The notes under the pieces were generated by a model that saw only the letters and a list, made by a program, of their open reading frames with translations, did no database searches and was not told the DNA's origin. DNA of 64,000 nucleotides from VRUE01 sp963697915 (lineage in GTDB: Bacteria; Actinomycetota; Thermoleophilia; Solirubrobacterales; 70-9): positions 1,612,001 to 1,676,000 of the forward strand of contig OY969103.1 of NCBI GenBank assembly GCA_963697915.1, given 5' to 3'. Below are positions 57,209 through 64,000 of the stretch, one piece after another; position 1 is the stretch's first letter; each line of letters opens with the position of its first letter. The translations under genes and the position numbers were made by a program.

Positions 57209-57694
57209 CTAACGCCGGTCGAGGATGACCAGCGGGATCTCGCGGCCCTTGCTGCGTGCCGCGTAGTCCTTGTAGCCCTTGTAGGAGCGGACCGCCTCGG
57301 GCCAGAGTCGCTCGCGCTCCTCGGGGGTCGCGACCCGGGCGTGGACCGGCCGGCGCTCCTTGCGGATCTGCACCGTCGTGTCCGGGTTGGCCTTGAGGTT
57401 GTAGAACCAGGCCGGGTTCTTCGGGAAGCCTCCTTTGGAGGCGACGATGACGACGGCGTCGCCATCGGGGAAGTAGAGCAGCGGCGTGGTCCGCTTGGTG
57501 CCGCTCTTGGCGCCGACGTGGTCGAGCAGCAGCATGCCGCCGCGCACGCCCGGGATGTCGTGGCCGAGCCTGCCCCCGGTGCGCCGGTAGAGGAACGTGT
57601 GGAGGCCGGCGCCGCGCGTGAGGGCAGGCCAGATCCTGTCCGCTACGTCGAGGTAGCGGGGAGTGCGCCTGCCCTCTGTCGCGGTCGGGCTCAG
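57209..57694 (-). CDS. Deazaflavin-dependent nitroreductase family protein
   Basis: The product (161 residues if CTG starts it) has a split-barrel core: LLLDHVGAKSGTKRTTPLLY, DAVVIVASKGGFPKNPAWFY, NLKANPDTTVQIRKERRPVH and VRSYKGYKDYAARSKG. This matches the DDN/DUF385 family, F420-dependent quinone or nitro reductases of actinobacteria. The conserved part needs residues upstream of the first ATG (57535). The only start-like codon that includes them is CTG at 57694, which overlaps the SDR stop (CTGA). It likely forms an operon with the upstream SDR. Confidence 0.75.
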   Translation of the reverse strand: MSPTATEGRRTPRYLDVADRIWPALTRGAGLHTFLYRRTGGRLGHDIPGVRGGMLLLDHVGAKSGTKRTTPLLYFPDGDAVVIVASKGGFPKNPAWFYNLKANPDTTVQIRKERRPVHARVATPEERERLWPEAVRSYKGYKDYAARSKGREIPLVILDRR

Positions 57695-58521
57695 GTGTAC
57701 ATCCCCCCAAACATGCCGCCGGTGACGTTGAGCACCTGGCCGTGCATGTAGTCGGCCAGCGGCGAGGCGAGGAAGAGGACCGGGCCGGAGGCCTCGGTCG
57801 GCGTCGCGGGGCGGCCGAGCGGGATGATCGCCGAGGCCATCGCCCGCATCTGCTCGGGGATGCCCAGCTCGATCTTCTCGCCGGTCGGGGTGGTCATCTC
57901 GCCGCCGGCCTCCTTGGCCGCGGTGAGGCGGGTTTCGACGAAGCCGAAGGCGACCGCGTTGACGTTGATCTTGAACTGCCCCCACTCCTTGGCCAGCGTT
58001 TTGGTGACGCCGACGACCCCCATCTTGGCGGCGGAGTAGTTGACCTGGCCCGCGTTGCCCATCGTCCCCGAGGTCGAGGAGATGTTGATCAGCTTGCGGA
58101 AGACCTCCTTGCCCTCGTTGCGCTCCGCTTTGGCGGCCTCGCGCCAGTGGGGGGCGAGGGCGCGGGCGACCCGGAAGGGGACGACCGTGTGGATGTCGAG
58201 CATCGCCTGGAACTGCTCGTCCGTCATCTTGTGGGCGACGCCGTCCCAGGTGTAGCCGGCGTTGTTGACGACGATGTCGACCGTGCCGAAGGCGTCGACG
58301 GCGGCGGCGACCAGCTCGTCGGCGGCGCCGGTCTTGGTCAGGTCGCCGGCGTGGACCGCGGTCTCGCCGTTGATCTCGCCGGCCGCCTGCTCGGCGACGT
58401 CGGCGTCGAGGTCGTTGATCAGAACCTTGGCGCCCTCGCTGGCGAAGAGCTCAGCGGTGGCGCGGCCGATCCCCCGGGCGGAGCCGGTGACGATCGCCGC
58501 TTTCCCATCAAGAAGTCCCAT
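57691..58521 (-). CDS. Short-chain dehydrogenase/reductase (FabG-like)
   Basis: The 276-residue enzyme has AAIVTGSARGIGRATAELFA, VVNNAGYTWDGVAHKM, the catalytic Ser in INISSTSGTMGNAGQVNYSA and YSAAKMGVVGVTKTLAKEW (YxxxK intact). It is longer than FabG (~245), with inserts near 120 and 200. It reduces or oxidises ketone/alcohol groups using NAD(P). A 24-bp inverted repeat at 58583 is upstream, probably a TetR-type operator. ATG at 58521 has an AAGGGAG ribosome-binding site. Confidence 0.9.
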   Translation of the reverse strand: MGLLDGKAAIVTGSARGIGRATAELFASEGAKVLINDLDADVAEQAAGEINGETAVHAGDLTKTGAADELVAAAVDAFGTVDIVVNNAGYTWDGVAHKMTDEQFQAMLDIHTVVPFRVARALAPHWREAAKAERNEGKEVFRKLINISSTSGTMGNAGQVNYSAAKMGVVGVTKTLAKEWGQFKINVNAVAFGFVETRLTAAKEAGGEMTTPTGEKIELGIPEQMRAMASAIIPLGRPATPTEASGPVLFLASPLADYMHGQVLNVTGGMFGGMYT

Positions 58522-58582
58522 CGGTATAGCGCTCCCTTATAGATCGTGAAGTCGCCGGGAGGCTACAAGGAACGGTGTCACC

Positions 58583-58606
58583 CTGGTTGACCGGCCAGTC
58601 AGCCAG
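58583..58606 (-). promoter_or_regulatory. 24-bp inverted repeat, TetR-type operator candidate
   Basis: CTGGTTGAC and GTCAGCCAG, one mismatch, flank CGGCCA. It lies about 60 bases upstream of the SDR start, near where its promoter should be (TATAAG at about 58540). GACCGGCCAGTC-like sequences are bound by TetR-family fatty-acid regulators in related bacteria (from memory). No TetR gene is adjacent. Confidence 0.5.
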
Positions 58607-58624
58607 TCCGGGGGTGGGGACGGG

Positions 58625-59071
58625 CTAGGGAGCGACCTTGGCCGCCGCGATCGCGGCCAGGTCCTCGGGGCGCAGCAGGGCCAGCAGGGTGCTGCCGTCG
58701 ACGATCGCCAGGCCGCCCTTGCGCAGCTTCGCGTTGGCGCCGGTGAGGCGATTGACCTCGGTCGTGAAGTCGGGGTTGTGGCCGACCAGCATCACCCCAC
58801 CGCGACCGGCGACGAGGTCGAGGGCGTCGAAGCCGCCGGCGAGCTCCTCGGCGATCTCTGGTTCGACCGGGAGCGCCTCGCAGGCGAGCCGGGCGGTGTC
58901 GGCGGCGCGCACCTTGGGGCTGGTCAGGCAGGCGTCGAGCTTGGCGCCGAGAGCGGCCAGGGCTCGCCCGGCGGCCTGGGCCTGGCGTTCTCCCTTGGCG
59001 GTCAGCTGCCGCGCCGCGTCGCTGCCCCCGTTCGCCGGTACCGCCTCGCCGTGCCGCAGCAGGTAGATCAC
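58625..59071 (-). CDS. sixA: Phosphohistidine phosphatase, SixA-like
   Basis: The 148-residue protein is a histidine phosphatase. VIYLLRHGEAVPANGGSDAA holds the catalytic RHG, and MLVGHNPDFTTEVNRLTGAN the second His. LDACLTSPKVRAADTARLAC is the SixA motif. GTG at 59071 is used; upstream frame is open but TACGAT lies six bases before it. It is near SDR genes but shows no clear functional link. Confidence 0.87.
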   Translation of the reverse strand: MIYLLRHGEAVPANGGSDAARQLTAKGERQAQAAGRALAALGAKLDACLTSPKVRAADTARLACEALPVEPEIAEELAGGFDALDLVAGRGGVMLVGHNPDFTTEVNRLTGANAKLRKGGLAIVDGSTLLALLRPEDLAAIAAAKVAP

Positions 59072-59129
59072 GGGGCCATCGTAGACGGAAGGGTTGGCAG
59101 TCCCGCTAGTCACCAATAGGCTGTGGGCC

Positions 59130-60269
59130 TTGCGTCGCTCCGCCCTCCTCCTGACGTTGGCGCCGCTGCTCTTCGCGAGCGCTGTTGGCAACGCCGTCGC
59201 GGCCAAGTCCACGGCCCAGGCGGACATGGCGCTGGACCGCGCCCTGACGGGGCTGGTCGAAGCCAAAGACGGCCCGCCCGGCGTGATCGCAGTGATCCAG
59301 CGGGGTGGGCAGCGCCTCACCCACAAGGCCGGCCTCGCCGACGTCAAGCGCGGCAGCCTGATGGGGGCCGCGAACCGGATGCGGATCGCCAGCGTCGCTA
59401 AGGCCTTCTCCGGGGCGGTCGCCCTCTCGCTGGTCGACGACGGGCTGCTCTCGCTCGACGACACGATCGGGCAGCGCCTGCCCTACCTGCCGGTCGCCTG
59501 GCACGCAATCACCCTGCGCCAGCTGCTCGGCCACACCAGCGGCCTGCCCGACTTCAGCGCAAGCCGCCCCTTCGCCGAAGCCGTCGGCAAGTCGCCCAAG
59601 GTCGCGCCGCCGCCGCGGGACCTGCTCGGCTACGTGGCCTCGACGCCGCTCAACTTCCCGCCCGGCTCGGCCTACCGCTACTCGAACTCCGACAACGTCG
59701 CGGTCGGGTTGATCGCGGAATCGGTCGTCGGAGTCGCCTACGGCAACGTCCTGCGCCGTCAGGTGCTCGACCCGCTGAACCTGCGCAGCACCCTGCTTCC
59801 CAGCACCGCCAAGCTGCCGGCGCCCTTCATCCACGGCTACGCGAAAGACAAGGGCGGACGGTTCGAGGACGTCAGCCAGGAGGTCGCCTTCGGCGACTGG
59901 GCCTGGGCCTCGGGAGGCATCGTCTCGACGCCGAACGACCTCAACTCCTTCGTCCGCGGCTACGTCGGCGGCCGGCTGTTCGGCGGCGCCGCCCGCCGTG
60001 ACCAGTACGAGTTCGTCAAGGGGCACTCGGAGCCGCCCGGTCCCGGCCGCAACTCGGCCGGCCTGGCGCTCTTCCAGTACCGGACCAGCTGCGGCACCGT
60101 CTACGGCCACACCGGCTCGATCCTCGGCTACACCCAGCTGATCGCCTCGACCCGCGACGGCCGCCGCTCGCTGACCTTCACGCTCAACGAGCAGTACTCC
60201 GAGGAGCTGCTGCCGCGGCTGCGGCGCGCCCAGGTCGCGGCGGTCTGCGCGGCGCTCGCTGACGGCTAG
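59130..60269 (+). CDS. Secreted serine hydrolase (beta-lactamase/DD-peptidase family)
   Basis: The 379-residue protein has a signal peptide (RRSALLLTLAPLLFASAVGN, cleaved near AVAAKST) and a class C beta-lactamase-like fold: SxxK in RIASVAKAFSGAVALSLVDD, YxN in YRYSNSDNVAVGLIAESVVG, and HTG in CGTVYGHTGSILGYTQLIAS. It could be an esterase, DD-peptidase or aminopeptidase. TTG at 59130 is chosen because TAGGCT lies seven bases before and the signal peptide then starts correctly; a TTG at 59094 is less likely. Confidence 0.87.
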   Translation: MRRSALLLTLAPLLFASAVGNAVAAKSTAQADMALDRALTGLVEAKDGPPGVIAVIQRGGQRLTHKAGLADVKRGSLMGAANRMRIASVAKAFSGAVALSLVDDGLLSLDDTIGQRLPYLPVAWHAITLRQLLGHTSGLPDFSASRPFAEAVGKSPKVAPPPRDLLGYVASTPLNFPPGSAYRYSNSDNVAVGLIAESVVGVAYGNVLRRQVLDPLNLRSTLLPSTAKLPAPFIHGYAKDKGGRFEDVSQEVAFGDWAWASGGIVSTPNDLNSFVRGYVGGRLFGGAARRDQYEFVKGHSEPPGPGRNSAGLALFQYRTSCGTVYGHTGSILGYTQLIASTRDGRRSLTFTLNEQYSEELLPRLRRAQVAAVCAALADG

Positions 60270-61048
60270 CGCGGCTCCGGCGCGCTGAGCAGCCGGCACT
60301 CGTAGAGCGTCTCGAAGCCCATCCGGCGGTAGAGGCTCTCGCCCATCGGCGAGGCCTGCAGCGAGGCGATCTCGGGGCCCATCTCGAGTCCGGCCGCGAC
60401 GGCGGCCGCGGTCACCGCCGTGCCCAGCCCATGTCCTCGTGCCCGCTGGGTGGAGCCGACCCAGTAGATGCCGGCGATGCCGTGGCTGACCAGGGTCATC
60501 GCGATCGCCGCGGGCACGCCGTCGAGCAGGGCAAGGAAGGCCGCGGCTCCGTCGGCGCTGAAGCCGGCGTCGTCCTCGTAGTAGGAGAAGACCTCTGGCG
60601 GGAAGCCGATGCTGGCGTAGGCGGCTTCCGCCACCCGCCAGTAGGCGGCGGCGTCCTCGGCGCTGGCGATCCGGCGCAGCTCGACGCCGTCGGGTAGGGG
60701 GTGCTGCTCCGGCCTGTAGCGGAGGACCATCTCGGGCATCGAGTAGACGGCCTCCAAGCCGGCGCGCTCGGCGGCCTCGATCAGGATCTCGTCCTCGGGC
60801 ACGCCGCCACGGGCCCAGAGCGCGAAGCCGCGCCCGCGCGCGCCGAAGAATGCCTGCGCCCGCTCGAGCAGCTCGCCGGGGTCGAGGTCATCGTCGGTGC
60901 GGAAGGCGGCGTTGGAGATCGTCGGGTGCGGCGAGCGCCCGGCGCCGAAGACCCAGCCCGGCCCGACCTCGATCTTGGCGCCGGGGTCGAACTCGAACAG
61001 CCGCCGCGAGCTCTCGACCATGTTGAGGTGGGCGTCCCGTTCGAGCAT
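60266..61048 (-). CDS. GNAT-family acetyltransferase
   Basis: The 260-residue protein has a GNAT domain in its C-terminal half: IAMTLVSHGIAGIYWVGSTQ, ARGHGLGTAVTAAAVAAGLE is the acetyl-CoA loop (R/Q-x-x-G-x-G/A). The N-terminal half (~1-125) may be a second, degenerate GNAT copy. ATG at 61048 has TACGAT six bases before it and is chosen over 61090. The gene diverges from the NTF2-like gene at 61089 and converges with the serine hydrolase, overlapping by four bases. Confidence 0.85.
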   Translation of the reverse strand: MLERDAHLNMVESSRRLFEFDPGAKIEVGPGWVFGAGRSPHPTISNAAFRTDDDLDPGELLERAQAFFGARGRGFALWARGGVPEDEILIEAAERAGLEAVYSMPEMVLRYRPEQHPLPDGVELRRIASAEDAAAYWRVAEAAYASIGFPPEVFSYYEDDAGFSADGAAAFLALLDGVPAAIAMTLVSHGIAGIYWVGSTQRARGHGLGTAVTAAAVAAGLEMGPEIASLQASPMGESLYRRMGFETLYECRLLSAPEPR

Positions 61049-61088
61049 GGGGCGATCGTACGCGCGGGCCGGGGCGGATAATCGCGCC

Positions 61089-61454
61089 ATGTCTGCCGCT
61101 GAGCTGGAGAAGGTCCTCGAAGACGCCTACCGCGCCTTCAACTCGCGTGACGTCGAGGCGGCGATCGAGCTGATGGCGCCCGGGGTCGACTGGCCGAACG
61201 CCTGGGAGGGCGGCCGGGTCGTCGGGCGCGCCGCGGTCGCCGCCTACTGGGCCCGCCAGTTCGAGGCGATCTCGAGCACGGTGGAGCCGGAGCGCTTCGA
61301 CCACCGCCCCGACGGCAGCATCGACGTCACCGTCCACCAGGTCGTCCGCGACGCCCAAACCGACACCATCACCGCCGACGACCACGTGGTCCACCGTTTC
61401 CAGCTCGAGGACGGCCTGATCGTCCGCATGGAGGTTCTCGACGAGAAAGGTTGA
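61089..61454 (+). CDS. SnoaL/NTF2-like protein
   Basis: The 121-residue protein matches the NTF2-like fold with VLEDAYRAFNSRDVEAAIEL, MAPGVDWPNAWEGGRVVGRA and VHRFQLEDGLIVRMEVLDEK. It binds or modifies a small molecule; nothing more can be inferred. The ATG at 61089 has GATAAT six bases upstream, and an upstream frame to 60897 is rejected. It is followed by a toxin-antitoxin operator. Confidence 0.82.
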   Translation: MSAAELEKVLEDAYRAFNSRDVEAAIELMAPGVDWPNAWEGGRVVGRAAVAAYWARQFEAISSTVEPERFDHRPDGSIDVTVHQVVRDAQTDTITADDHVVHRFQLEDGLIVRMEVLDEKG

Positions 61455-61463
61455 GGGGGAGAA

Positions 61464-61522
61464 CTTGCCATGCCACGGCCTTTGGAAGGACAATGGCAAG
61501 TACGTATGGCACGATATATGGC
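61464..61522 (+). promoter_or_regulatory. Operator region of the RHH-PIN pair
   Basis: CTTGCCAT (61464-61471) and ATGGCAAG (61493-61500) form a perfect inverted repeat 21 bases apart. Further copies of ATGGC occur at about 61505-61509 and 61517-61521 (ATATGGC). RHH antitoxins bind short repeated half sites. This matches the repression pattern of vapBC operons. Confidence 0.6.
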
Positions 61523-61753
61523 GTGAAACGCACGACCGTCTACCTGACCGACGAGCAGAAGCGTGAGTTGGAGGCGATCGCGGGCAGCTCGCAGCGCACC
61601 GAGGCACAGCTGATTCGCGAAGGTGTCGATCATGTGATCGGGCTCAATCGTCCGCGGCGCCGCAAGCCGGGCCCACTCTTCGCATTGGACGATCCGATGC
61701 TCGACGATCCGAGCAGGGTGGACGAGGCGCTCGAGGGATTCGGGGCAGATTGA
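61523..61753 (+). CDS. Ribbon-helix-helix antitoxin (VapB-like)
   Basis: The 76-residue protein starts KRTTVYLTDEQKRELEAIAG, a CopG/Arc-type ribbon-helix-helix (~1-45: SSQRTEAQLIREGVDHVIGL). The C-terminal tail (PGPLFALDDPMLDDPSRVDE) is acidic and should wrap the toxin. GTG at 61523 is chosen, since upstream in-frame sequence lies in the operator. The stop overlaps the TTG of the PIN gene. It represses its own promoter with the toxin, by analogy. Confidence 0.88.
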   Translation: MKRTTVYLTDEQKRELEAIAGSSQRTEAQLIREGVDHVIGLNRPRRRKPGPLFALDDPMLDDPSRVDEALEGFGAD

Positions 61754-62175
61754 TCCTCGTCGACGCCAGCGCGGTGCTTCAGCTCGCGAGCACGACCGCC
61801 AAGCGCCACGCCGAGGTCGTGAAAGTGCTCGACGAGCTCGCCGGCCCCTTCGTCCTTTCGCCCTTCGTTCTCGCCGAGCTCGATTACATGCTCGGCACCC
61901 GTCATGGCCAGGAGGCTCAGCTCGCACTGCTCGGCGAGGTGGCCGAAGGGGCGTACGAGCTGGCCGAGTTCAGCCAGGCCGACGTAGTGGCGGCGGTCGC
62001 GGTGATCCGGCGCTACCAGGACCTGAAGATCGGACTAGCGGACGCCTCGATCGTGGTGCTTGCTGAGAAGGCGCAGACCGTCGACGTCCTCAGCTTCGAC
62101 GCCCGCCACTTCCGCGCGATGCGGGGCCCATCCGGGCGGCCGTTTCGCCTCCTTCCAGACGACTATCCCGCGTAG
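61750..62175 (+). CDS. PIN-domain toxin (VapC-like ribonuclease)
   Basis: The 141-residue protein has the PIN acidic residues: Asp in MILVDASAVLQLASTTA, Glu in FVLAELDYMLGTRHG, Asp in DLKIGLADASIVVLAEKAQT and Asp in LSFDARHFRAM. VapC toxins cleave tRNA or rRNA. The start is TTG at 61750, overlapping the antitoxin stop by four bases. Together they form a complete type II TA pair by sequence. Activity is unproven. Confidence 0.9.
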   Translation: MILVDASAVLQLASTTAKRHAEVVKVLDELAGPFVLSPFVLAELDYMLGTRHGQEAQLALLGEVAEGAYELAEFSQADVVAAVAVIRRYQDLKIGLADASIVVLAEKAQTVDVLSFDARHFRAMRGPSGRPFRLLPDDYPA

Positions 62176-62177
62176 CC

Positions 62178-62600
62178 CTACCCGCCGAGCCTGATGTCGC
62201 CGTCCTCGGTGACGGTCCAGTGGGGGTTGTGGGCGACCTCCCAGGGGTGGCCGTCGGGGTCGATGAAGATCGAGGTGTAGCCGCCCCAGAAGGTCTCGGC
62301 CGGCTCGCGGCCGATCTTGGCGCCGGCGGCGCGCGCCTCCTCGGTGACCGCGTCGACCTCCTCGCGCGAGGCGAAGTTGACCGCCAGCGTCACCCCGCCC
62401 CAGCCGGGCGAGTCCTCGACGCTGCTGTCCTCGGCCAGCCTCGCCCGGTCCCAGAGCGCCACCACCATCCCGCCGCACTGGAAGAAGACGACGTCGTCAT
62501 CCGGGGCGGCGCCGGTCGTCCAACCCAGCGCCTCGTAGAACCGTCGCGACCGGCCGAGGTCGGCGACGCCGAGGGTGATCAGGCTGACACGCTGCTTCAC
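62178..62600 (-). CDS. VOC/glyoxalase-like protein
   Basis: The 140-residue protein is one VOC domain: QRVSLITLGVADLGRSRRFY, VVFFQCGGMVVALWDRARLA, VTLAVNFASREEVDAVTEEA and GYTSIFIDPDGHPWEVAHNP. It resembles fosfomycin/dioxygenase-like metalloproteins of unknown substrate. GTG at 62600 is preceded by CATCCT at seven bases; an upstream frame to 62696 is antisense to the methyltransferase. Only ten bases separate its start from that gene. Confidence 0.87.
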   Translation of the reverse strand: MKQRVSLITLGVADLGRSRRFYEALGWTTGAAPDDDVVFFQCGGMVVALWDRARLAEDSSVEDSPGWGGVTLAVNFASREEVDAVTEEARAAGAKIGREPAETFWGGYTSIFIDPDGHPWEVAHNPHWTVTEDGDIRLGG

Positions 62601-62610
62601 TACCCGGAGG

Positions 62611-63276
62611 ATGGCAGGAGGAGTGAGCTCACCGGTGGTGGCCCGCGTGCTCGACGAGCTGCACGCGCGGGCCGAGCGCGAGGACCCGCGGGTCAAGCAG
62701 CGGGTCGCCGAGCACGAGGCCGAGCTCGGGGCGCGGCTCGGCCAGGCGGAGCGCTACGAGATCTACGGCGACGCGCCGCTGGCGATCACCCGCGAGGTCG
62801 GCGAGCTCCTCTATCTGCTGACCCGCACCCGCTGTCCCGGCCTGGTGGTCGAGTTCGGCTGCTCGCTGGGGATCAGCACGATCTACCTGGCGGCCGCGGT
62901 TCGCGACAGCGAAGCGGGAGGGACGGTCGTCACCACCGAGCTGCTGCCGCAGAAGGCGAGCGCGGCAAATCGGAACCTAGCGGCGGCGGGTCTCGACGAC
63001 CTCGTCGACCTGCGCGTGGGCGACGCTCGCGAGACGCTCCGCGATCTCCCGGCCGAGATCGACCTCCTCTTCCTCGACGGCCGCAACGACCTCTACCTCT
63101 CGGTCCTCACCGCCGTCGAGCCGAGCCTGACCCCCGATGCCCTCGTGGTCGCCGACCTCAATGCCGACGATCCCGACCTCGACCCTTACCTGCGCCACGT
63201 CCGGGATCTGGGCAATGGCTATGGATCCCTCGCGCTCCCGATGGCCGAAGGGGTCGAGATCTCCATCCGGGTTTAG
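62611..63276 (+). CDS. O-methyltransferase, class I
   Basis: The 221-residue protein has motif I VVEFGCSLGISTIYLAAAVR, then LPQKASAANRNLAAAGLDDL, DLLFLDGRNDLYLSVLTAVE and VVADLNADDPDLDPYLRHVR. This fits the SAM-dependent O-methyltransferase_3 family (catechol or CoA-linked types). The substrate is unknown. ATG at 62611, GTG at 62623 or GTG at 62632 could start it. Confidence 0.87.
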   Translation: MAGGVSSPVVARVLDELHARAEREDPRVKQRVAEHEAELGARLGQAERYEIYGDAPLAITREVGELLYLLTRTRCPGLVVEFGCSLGISTIYLAAAVRDSEAGGTVVTTELLPQKASAANRNLAAAGLDDLVDLRVGDARETLRDLPAEIDLLFLDGRNDLYLSVLTAVEPSLTPDALVVADLNADDPDLDPYLRHVRDLGNGYGSLALPMAEGVEISIRV

Positions 63277-63305
63277 AGCCTGTCCCACGACCCCTTTAGG
63301 CGCGC

Positions 63306-63734
63306 CTACAGGTTGCGGACCCGGCGGCCGATCTCGACGTCCCGGGGGTAGCCGGCGGCCTCCCAGAAACCGCCCGCGACCTCGTCGTCGTAGGCGACCA
63401 GCGCGGTGACGCGGCACACGCCGCGCTCGCGCAGGTACTCCTCGCCCGCCCGCGTCAGCGCCAGCCCGATGCCCTCGCGCCGATGCCCACCCCGGACGGC
63501 GAGCCGGTACATGTTCCCCCGCCACCCGTCCCACCCCGCGATTAGCACCCCGACGATCCCCCCGTCCAGCTCAGCCACCAGCAGCGCCGCCGGCGAATCG
63601 TCAACCAGGCGCTCGAGGTCCTCGCGCCGGTCCGCCGCGCTCGCGTGCTCGCTGCGCGACTTCGCCCACAGCTCCAGCACCGCCGGCACATCGGGGCGTC
63701 GGCAGCGCCGCACCTCGATCCGTCCGTCGGCCAA
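63306..63734 (-). CDS. GNAT-family acetyltransferase
   Basis: The 142-residue protein is a single GNAT domain: RIEVRRCRRPDVPAVLELWA, VGVLIAGWDGWRGNMYRLAV, RREGIGLALTRAGEEYLRER (acetyl-CoA loop R-x-x-G-I-G) and FWEAAGYPRDVEIGRR. The start is TTG at 63734, four bases after the acyl-CoA dehydrogenase stop on the same strand. The acceptor is unknown. Confidence 0.88.
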   Translation of the reverse strand: MADGRIEVRRCRRPDVPAVLELWAKSRSEHASAADRREDLERLVDDSPAALLVAELDGGIVGVLIAGWDGWRGNMYRLAVRGGHRREGIGLALTRAGEEYLRERGVCRVTALVAYDDEVAGGFWEAAGYPRDVEIGRRVRNL

Positions 63735-63738
63735 GGGC

Positions 63739-64000
63739 CTACAGCCCCATCTGCTTGCCCAGGATCTCCTTCATGACCTCGTCGGTGCCGCCGCCGATTG
63801 GGCCCAGGCGAGCGTCGCGGACGGCGCGCTCGATGCCGTACTCGCGCATGTAGCCGTAGCCGCCGTGGATCTGCAGGCACTCGTCGGCGATCTCGAGGAT
63901 GGCGCGCTGGGTGACGAGCTTGGCCATCGTCACCTCCCTGATGCAGTCCTGGCCCTCGTGGAAGAGGCGCAGGGCGTTGTAGGTGAGCGCTTTCGAGGCC
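63739..64000 (-). CDS. Acyl-CoA dehydrogenase, C-terminal end (partial)
   Basis: The visible ~86 residues read in from the window edge and end at the TAG at 63739-63741. Near the edge the frame reads SKALTYNALRLFHEGQDC and then VTMAKLVTQRAILEIADECL, continuing LQIHGGYGYMREYGIERAVR and IGGGTDEVMKEILGKQMGL. IHGGYGY is the FAD/acyl-CoA motif of the family. In this family a catalytic Glu often lies near the Gly-Tyr; the remainder is outside the window. It oxidises acyl-CoA to enoyl-CoA. The GNAT gene follows it. Confidence 0.93.
   Translation of the reverse strand, partial: ASKALTYNALRLFHEGQDCIREVTMAKLVTQRAILEIADECLQIHGGYGYMREYGIERAVRDARLGPIGGGTDEVMKEILGKQMGL

Noticed and set aside
63297..63308. 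TAGGCGCGCCTA palindrome as an operator
   Set aside because: It overlaps the stop of the GNAT gene between convergent ends; a 12-bp GC-rich palindrome there is weak evidence for anything beyond a possible small terminator.

Overview
The window is a G+C-rich chromosome segment whose gene order (complete spc and alpha ribosomal operons, then truA, surE and ligA), zinc-binding forms of S14, S4 and L36, MocR-type and SigB/SigF-type regulators, and frequent GTG/TTG starts suggest a deep-branching actinobacterium. Thermoleophilia/Solirubrobacterales is my inference from general resemblance; no 16S rRNA gene is present to test it. I see no prophage, transposase, integrase or CRISPR array.

Layout. 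1-11282 (+): end of rplP, rpmC, rpsQ, rplN, rplX, rplE, rpsN, rpsH, rplF, rplR, rpsE, rpmD, rplO, secY, adk, map, rpmJ, rpsM, rpsK, rpsD, rpoA, rplQ. infA is missing from its usual place between map and rpmJ. 11290-24338: housekeeping and envelope genes (truA, surE, ligA, a DD-carboxypeptidase, a patatin-like lipase, a fatty acyl-CoA ligase, a DsbA-like thioredoxin, an FAD oxidoreductase beside a MocR regulator, a methyltransferase and a DUF1275 membrane protein). 24278-26843: a two-domain VOC protein, tRNA-Pro(CGG), a secreted glycoside hydrolase and a ferritin-like protein. 26943-30877: a partner-switching stress module (SpoIIE-type phosphatase, STAS antagonist, tandem RsbW-like kinase, SigB/SigF-type sigma factor). 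30962-37604: superoxide dismutase, GMC oxidoreductase with rubredoxin, LemA, Nudix, an HTH-nucleotidyltransferase pair and bioA. 37698-42865: a membrane fatty-acid desaturase with its own reductase, a MarR-MFS pair and yaaA. 42920-50345 (mostly -): bioB-bioF-bioD, a NagZ-like lipoprotein, a CHASE-GGDEF protein, and a biotinyl carrier/enoyl-CoA hydratase/DNA glycosylase operon. 50366-64000: lipid and small-molecule metabolism (glycosyltransferase, amidase, TetR-glpK-plsC, MBL hydrolase, SDRs, a secreted serine hydrolase), a VapBC-like toxin-antitoxin pair, and the end of an acyl-CoA dehydrogenase gene.

Fatty-acid and biotin metabolism recur: acyl-CoA ligase, desaturase system, enoyl-CoA hydratase, acyl-CoA dehydrogenase, PlsC plus glycerol kinase, biotin synthesis, and a one-domain biotinyl protein that would use the product.

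Three sequence-level patterns stand out. (1) Many transcription units begin with a TANNNT box only 6-8 nt before the start codon, the signature of leaderless transcription, and at three divergent gene pairs the two opposing -10 boxes overlap or nearly so. (2) A 68-bp palindromic coding repeat lies in the same reading frame inside the disordered extensions of ribosomal proteins S17 and S5. (3) A 20-21 bp inverted repeat with identical arms but different loops occurs at two distant intergenic sites. The tandem, half-degenerate RsbW-like protein in the sigma module and several perfect operator palindromes are also notable.
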